Source of the DNA: Gryganskiella cystojenkinii
Lineage: Eukaryota > Mortierellomycota > Mortierellomycetes > Mortierellales > Mortierellaceae
DNA length: 12,243 nucleotides
Assembly (NCBI GenBank): GCA_015852425.1
Contig: JAAAIG010000769.1
Coordinates: 6,208 to 18,450 of the forward strand
Reading direction: 5' to 3'
Made by a program: the position numbers and the translations under genes
The notes under the pieces: model-generated
Database searches by the model: none
Seen by the model: only the letters and a program-made list of their open reading frames with translations
Told to the model about the DNA's origin: nothing
Shown here: one piece after another, positions 8,408 to 12,243 of the stretch
Layout of the letters: every line of letters starts with the position of its first letter
How positions within the stretch are numbered: position 1 is the first letter of the stretch

Positions 8408-10075
8408 TCAGTGCTCGCACATTGAGAACAATCGCTCAAACATCTCTTCGTTCGTTTCCTTGACGAAATACTTGCGCTCCTCCATCAGCTTTAGCCGGTG
8501 CTCCTTGGCCTCCTTCAGACTCATGGGCCATTCCAGATAATCTTCGACTCTTTTGACCAACTCGGGCGGCAGCCGACTCTTGATCTCCTCCAATAATCCC
8601 ACGGACAAGGCCCAGTCCATTTGTTGAGGCGGTACATGAGTCGTCGATAGGATCGGTGACTGAGGGTTCACCAAGAAAAACACCAGGATCTTGCGAGACC
8701 CGGCTTTGGTCTTGTCTTCGAGTTCAAATGGCTGGACTTGGTGTTGGTAAATATTAGGAAAGACAATGCATCGGTCTTGTTTCGTCACAATCGCATCCAG
8801 ATGCTGGATCATGGGTTCATTGTTGACAAGACCGTACATGGTGCGAACACCCTCATAATCATATTGCTGATACTCGGGTTCCCGAACGCTGATGCGGAAG
8901 TTCAGTCGAGTCTCAGTGACGTTCTCAGAGTGATAATAGTAGATGCCAGACGCAACAATGTTCTCGTTCGCCATACCCTCGACATGCCAGGTGCCTCCTT
9001 CGTATTTCGGGTTTTCGGGGGACAATTCGATATTGGCCAACTTGACAATGACTTGCAACGGGTTCTCGGTCGCCTTGAGCTTGAAAGGTGGGAGACTCTC
9101 GGGGGCCTTGAACTCGTCCGGAGCAACAAAAACATATCTTCCGCCTGGACGCCACCCTTGGCCAAGTCCGCGTTCCCTATGAAGGGGGTCGTGATCGGGA
9201 TATTGGAACTCGGCGGTGATTCTATCGTCCTTCTCATAGATCTCCTGCATCTCGGCAAGGACTTCTTCAAACATGGGGACGAACAACTCAAAGATCTCTT
9301 CCAGGACGGGGTACATGTCGGCATGCTCAACTGGATGGAGGTTGTTGATGTAGGAGAGAATCTTGACTTTACCCTCAGCCGAGATCTCGAAATCTGTGGG
9401 GAGCCATTGATACGTTTTAGAAGAGTACTCAGTGCCGATATCGGAGTCTCGGCTGTCCTTCAAGAGGAAAGCACCCTTGCCGATAAAGTCAAACGCAGGG
9501 ATGGCATCCTGGGAGGTGACTCGGGTCCGACCCCTAATAGCTGGAAAGAGGGACGGATGAACGAGGTCGAGGACTTGTTTGTTCGATCCGGGGTGCCAAT
9601 CCTTGAGATGATCTGGGACATTGGCCAGTTTTCCAACACAGGTCAGTAGCCGTTGTTTCAAAGCTTCGGGAACCAAACCATCCGATCGAAGGGTCCCATC
9701 GATGGCTCGTTCGATCGGTGCTTCGACCCCAGTATCAACTTGGTCCTGTCGCAATTGAGCGTACCACTCGAGTTCTTGAAAGATAAATCGAATCTGGTCG
9801 TCTGGGAAAAGTCGACCGGCTACGCCTTCTTGTTCCTCGTCGCCGTTATTACGCATGATCCGAGAGTTTACGAGTTCTTGTCTCCACCGATCGGCAATGA
9901 CAGGGTCCTTTAGTTTTTGCCACCATTGAGGTTTCTCCCGGATCGCGTTTGAGGCGGCTCTCATCCTCAGTTCGGAGAGATACCTGGCTGGGAACCCGCT
10001 TTCGTAATCGGCTCCTACCCAGGGGTGTGGCAGCTCTGGAGTCATGATCTTGAGGTCCCAGTCGGATGCAGTCAT
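8408..10075 (-). CDS. DUF4246 family protein, probable 2OG-Fe(II) oxygenase-like fold (paralogue 2)
   Basis: Intronless, 555 residues from the ATG at 10075. The ATG at 10045 (545 residues, A at -3) aligns best with the start of paralogue 1 and is an equally good choice. The frame stays open upstream to about 10234 but has no further ATG before a stop, so that Ser-rich stretch is taken as 5' UTR. It shares with paralogue 1 the LPHPW, DWHPGSN, INNLHPVEHADMYPVLE and WHVEGMANE motifs. The proposed active-site residues are His364, Glu366, His445 and Arg461, with exactly the same spacing (81 residues between the histidines, 16 from His to Arg). It has an extra stretch (EEQEGVAGRLF) near residue 85. 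Its linker before the C-terminal domain is Arg/Gly/Pro-rich where paralogue 1 is acidic. It follows paralogue 1 head-to-tail, so local duplication followed by divergence is the likely origin. The substrate is unknown. Confidence 0.9.
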   Translation of the reverse strand: MTASDWDLKIMTPELPHPWVGADYESGFPARYLSELRMRAASNAIREKPQWWQKLKDPVIADRWRQELVNSRIMRNNGDEEQEGVAGRLFPDDQIRFIFQELEWYAQLRQDQVDTGVEAPIERAIDGTLRSDGLVPEALKQRLLTCVGKLANVPDHLKDWHPGSNKQVLDLVHPSLFPAIRGRTRVTSQDAIPAFDFIGKGAFLLKDSRDSDIGTEYSSKTYQWLPTDFEISAEGKVKILSYINNLHPVEHADMYPVLEEIFELFVPMFEEVLAEMQEIYEKDDRITAEFQYPDHDPLHRERGLGQGWRPGGRYVFVAPDEFKAPESLPPFKLKATENPLQVIVKLANIELSPENPKYEGGTWHVEGMANENIVASGIYYYHSENVTETRLNFRISVREPEYQQYDYEGVRTMYGLVNNEPMIQHLDAIVTKQDRCIVFPNIYQHQVQPFELEDKTKAGSRKILVFFLVNPQSPILSTTHVPPQQMDWALSVGLLEEIKSRLPPELVKRVEDYLEWPMSLKEAKEHRLKLMEERKYFVKETNEEMFERLFSMCEH

Positions 10076-10472
10076 TGATATGGGTGATTGTTGTACTTCG
10101 TTTTCTTTTGAACGACTTTGACAAACAGAGACAGGACCAGAGAGGAGCGATTTTGGTGTAAATATGGCAGTGCAATCTTGGGTGTAAAGGCGACGGGAGA
10201 AGGAGTGGGAAACGGAAGAAGACAAAGAAGACAATGAAAAGAAGAGGTAGAGAGCTTTTTATCGCCTTTTTATCAATGTAGGCCACGGTATTAGTGGTAA
10301 CCTTAAAAAATCGGACCCTTAAAAAATAAAAAGCGGCGGCAATCGTTTTTGCCTCTGGAGAACAGTGACCGCCGCTGCAACGGCTCTTTCGCTCAACATG
10401 GTCTTTTGTTTAGAGAGAAGCGATAGACTCGTCGCCTTTCTTTTCTTTTTCCTTTTATTCTAGTCATCCTCT
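10076..10472 (-). promoter_or_regulatory. upstream region of DUF4246 paralogue 2
   Basis: This stretch has no supported gene. On the minus strand a CT-rich leader (about 10180-10250) is preceded by two close copies of GATAAAAAG (around 10250-10280), which could act as a TATA-like element or GATA-factor site. Further up there are AT-rich runs and a GC-rich inverted repeat. The region reaches the degenerate end of the neighbouring monooxygenase-like remnant. Assignment as promoter rests on position and composition only. Confidence 0.4.
10332..10376. repeat. perfect 8-bp GC inverted repeat (AGCGGCGG / CCGCCGCT) with 29-nt spacer
   Basis: The arms are 10332-10339 and 10369-10376, in an otherwise AT-rich stretch about 260-300 bp upstream of the DUF4246 paralogue 2 start. 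The CGG/CCG half-sites resemble those bound by fungal Zn2Cys6 regulators, but the spacer is long. It could equally be chance. Confidence 0.35.
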
Positions 10473-10740
10473 TCACGCGTCTTTCGCTGCTCTCTCCTCG
10501 TAGCGATTGGAAGGTTTTGGGGTCAAGTCATATCCTGTAACCCGGTTAGGAGCCACCATCAGCTATGATCCAACGACACGCTGGCTGACCACAGAAGGTT
10601 CAAAATAAGAAAAAAAAAATTGAAATTAGAAAAGAAGACGCGGCTATGTTCTCACCTACAAAAGTCGTCCCTGATCATGACCTTGTTTTTCACTGATTGG
10701 GATAACCATGGGAAGACAATGTGTCGGAAGATCCTTTGAG
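10473..10740 (-). pseudogene. decayed partial copy of the last two exons of the FAD monooxygenase (remnant 2)
   Basis: On the minus strand 10740-10656 reads RIFRHIVFPWLSQSVKNK then VMIRDDFCR. This matches ERIVRYIVFHWLPQSVKTK and ALVKDASYR in the intact gene at the right edge of the window. The match ends at the same codon phase, with an intact AG|GTGAG donor. After an intron-like stretch, 10584-10473 carries VAPNRVTGYDLTPKPSNRYE, matching LAPKRGTGPVLPQKPSRRYE, followed by a short tail and TGA. The reading frame of this part contains a TAG (10563-10565) between the best acceptor and the conserved block. The FAD-binding exons are absent. A partial duplicate that lost its 5' part is the best reading; a non-canonical terminal exon is a weaker one. 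Confidence 0.7.
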
Positions 10741-10874
10741 AACGACTCAAAGAAAAATATGCAAGTCTTCCAGAGATGGCACGCGGGATCTTTTTTGTAA
10801 TATTAAGAGACTGAGGCATTATTCACCAAAACGTGAGCTTGAGGTGGATTAATTTTCCTTATTTTTCCTTGTTC

Positions 10875-11075
10875 TTACCTACCTCCTTTCGCTTCTTCTG
10901 TTGTTTTTTGTTGAGGAAAGACATGATTGGTGCCGCGCTTGGAAGATTGTTGTAGGAAACTGAGTTATGTACTTACGAACACCATAAGAACGTTCCAAGT
11001 ACTTAACTCATCTTTCAAAGCATACTTCAAGGAGTGCGGGATCCTATTGAAAATTAAGTATCTCATGCTCTCTCG
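10875..11075 (-). pseudogene. second decayed partial copy of the FAD monooxygenase 3' exons (remnant 1)
   Basis: On the minus strand 11075-11001 reads RESMRYLIFNRIPHSLKY then ALKDELS. This matches ERIVRYIVFHWLPQSVKTK and ALVKDASYR of the intact gene. Then 10964-10875 reads LSFLQQSSKRGTNHVFPQQK and ends TTEEAKGGR-stop, matching LNFLPLAPKRGTGPVLPQKP followed by the Glu/Lys-rich tail. The space between the blocks is only 36 nt and no good GT-AG pair joins them in phase, so splicing is probably broken. A weaker match further upstream (about 11190-11240, PAILLVV) resembles the intron of the intact gene and suggests that intron sequence was also duplicated. No copy of the FAD-binding exons was seen. 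Confidence 0.62.
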
Positions 11076-11585
11076 ATCAGGGTATAGAGACATAGGAAAG
11101 AGAGAGAGATCACCCGAGACGTTGTGTTCTTGACATTCTTTCTCGCCACTCTTTTCATACACCCAAGCCCACAACAAAAAGCTGAAGGCTGTTTTCCAAT
11201 ACTCGCTCACCACGACCAGCAATATAGCAGGGCTCATTTCCAATAAAAAGAGACTCATAAACAAAACAAAGGAGCAACCAGATGAAAATACACGCATGAA
11301 AGAACGCACAATTCGAAGCCTTTAGTTCTCTTGCCTTCCCTGCAATTCTACGAAGGATCGATATCATCGTGCATTCATAGGTTAGGTTATTTTTCCACTG
11401 GCATGCTGCTTGCTGATCAGTTTTCTACTACCTTTTGAATGTCGCACTAAACAGTAGTGTGTTATTTAAGGCTTATATTCTGATTGTTGGTTCGTATTCG
11501 TGGTTCGGAATCGCTCCAGCATGCCCTATATAGCTTCTCTTCGTTAATCTGGTCAACGCCCCAATGAGATCTGGCCCTTGCTCCG
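11076..11585. other. 510-bp spacer: 3' flank of the FAD monooxygenase and unassigned sequence
   Basis: Apart from the weak intron-like match near 11190-11240, I see no supported gene, RNA or repeat here. The part next to 11585 is presumably the 3' UTR of the monooxygenase. No canonical AATAAA on the minus strand was found close to its stop; AATATA around 11470 is the nearest variant. Short open frames in this stretch lack recognisable motifs beyond the remnant described separately. Confidence 0.4.
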
Positions 11586-12243
11586 TTAAATAGCCTTGGC
11601 TGACTCGTTGCACTCGTTTCCCTTTTCATCCTCTTCGTGCTTCTGCTTCTTGCGCTGTTCTTCCTCGTAGCGTCTAGAGGGCTTCTGGGGTAAGACGGGT
11701 CCGGTGCCACGCTTAGGCGCCAACGGGAGGAAATTGAGCTGCGGTCTAGAAAGCACAAAAGCGCAACAGAGAGGTTTATACATATTGATGATCTCATAAA
11801 TCGAGAGATAAGCTCCAGACGACACCGAAGTGTAATGTAACAAAACAATCGCAAAAGACGCGCTCATATCCTTACCTGTAAGACGCGTCCTTAACAAGGG
11901 CTTTTGTTTTCACGGACTGGGGCAACCAATGGAAGACAATGTATCGAACGATCCTTTCCATCATGGTCTTAGTAATATTACCAAAAACGAGGAGCAGCAT
12001 TGCAGGGTAGGTTAATATCGAAAAAAAATATTGAATAGTCTAAAGAACAAACCATCTTTGAAGACGTATTACCTGGCCGGTGAGCAGGAAAGCGCTCTCA
12101 TTACTGTTGTCTACCTGGATCTTGACCTGATGGTATCTTTGCTCTCTGTAATCTTGCAGCGCTTCCTCGATATCGTTTTGCTCTAGACTCTTCAGGTCAT
12201 AGAGACAGTTGGTCAAGATTACCGCATCCTGCATAGCGCAAAC
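11586..12243 (-). CDS. FAD-dependent monooxygenase (PF01494-like), C-terminal 140 residues, 5' part outside window
   Basis: Spliced as complement(join(11586..11745,11876..11967,12073..>12243)), giving 140 residues and a stop with all phases consistent. The first visible exon has AMQDAVILTNCLYDL, the helix that follows the third FAD-contact motif in the p-hydroxybenzoate-hydroxylase-like monooxygenases (UbiH/salicylate-hydroxylase type). ALQDYREQRY comes next, which is also typical. The family normally continues GQ-T-x-x-ER-I-x-R; the acceptor at 11968 yields exactly LLTGQ|TMMERIVRYIVF. The alternative AG at 12040 would leave a 33-nt intron and is rejected. Introns are 105 and 130 bp. The last exon has FLPLAPKRGTGPVLPQKP, then a Lys/Glu-rich tail of about 30 residues. 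The expected activity is NAD(P)H- and FAD-dependent hydroxylation of an aromatic or polyketide-like substrate, which cannot be named. Two decayed copies of its last exons lie downstream. Confidence 0.85.

Noticed and set aside
8738..9649. A 303-codon open frame on the plus strand.
   Set aside because: It lies wholly antisense to the second DUF4246 gene, has no recognisable motif, and is explained by codon bias of the opposite strand.
12040..12072. A 33-nt intron in the FAD monooxygenase using the AG at 12040, keeping a hydrophobic stretch including PAMLLLVFGNITK in the protein.
   Set aside because: It is shorter than any other intron here, and the longer 105-nt intron gives GQTMMERI, which fits the family better. 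RNA data could still overturn this.
1..12243. tRNA, rRNA, CRISPR array, transposase or viral genes.
   Set aside because: Nothing with a cloverleaf, regular spaced repeats, or integrase/transposase motifs was seen on either strand by eye.

Overview
The window looks like nuclear DNA of an early-diverging filamentous fungus, most likely Mortierellaceae (Mortierellomycota). The basis is one gene broken by eleven short GT-AG introns (64-128 bp), poly(A)-type 3' signals instead of bacterial ones, and protein families that, as I recall, are expanded in Mortierella-like genomes: a TRP-like channel, DUF4246 proteins and a FAD monooxygenase with a long charged tail. The lineage is inferred from this and was not tested by search.

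Layout. Positions 47-6157 (+) hold one 12-exon gene that I reconstructed by hand. It encodes about 1666 residues: a disordered N-terminus, a WD40/beta-propeller-like region, a helical region, a six-helix TRPV-like cation channel and a C-terminal coiled coil. Positions 6243-7880 and 8408-10075 (both -) hold two tandem, intronless paralogues of the DUF4246 family. Their shared HxE...H...R pattern suggests a 2-oxoglutarate/Fe(II) oxygenase fold. The channel gene and the first DUF4246 gene converge with only 85 bp between stop codons and share an AT-rich element that offers a poly(A) signal on each strand. At the right edge, 11586-12243 (-) is the 3' part of a FAD-dependent monooxygenase gene (three exons visible, 5' part outside the window).

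The least obvious content is at 10473-11075. This looks intergenic, but on the minus strand it holds two decayed partial copies of the last two exons of the FAD monooxygenase, in the same orientation as the intact gene. They show as protein-level similarity in short ORFs, one with a retained splice donor and one with an in-frame stop.

Nothing indicates that the three gene types act in one pathway. The clear relationships are local tandem duplication (DUF4246 pair; FAD monooxygenase 3' exons) and convergent transcription. No RNA gene, transposon, CRISPR array or virus-like sequence was seen.
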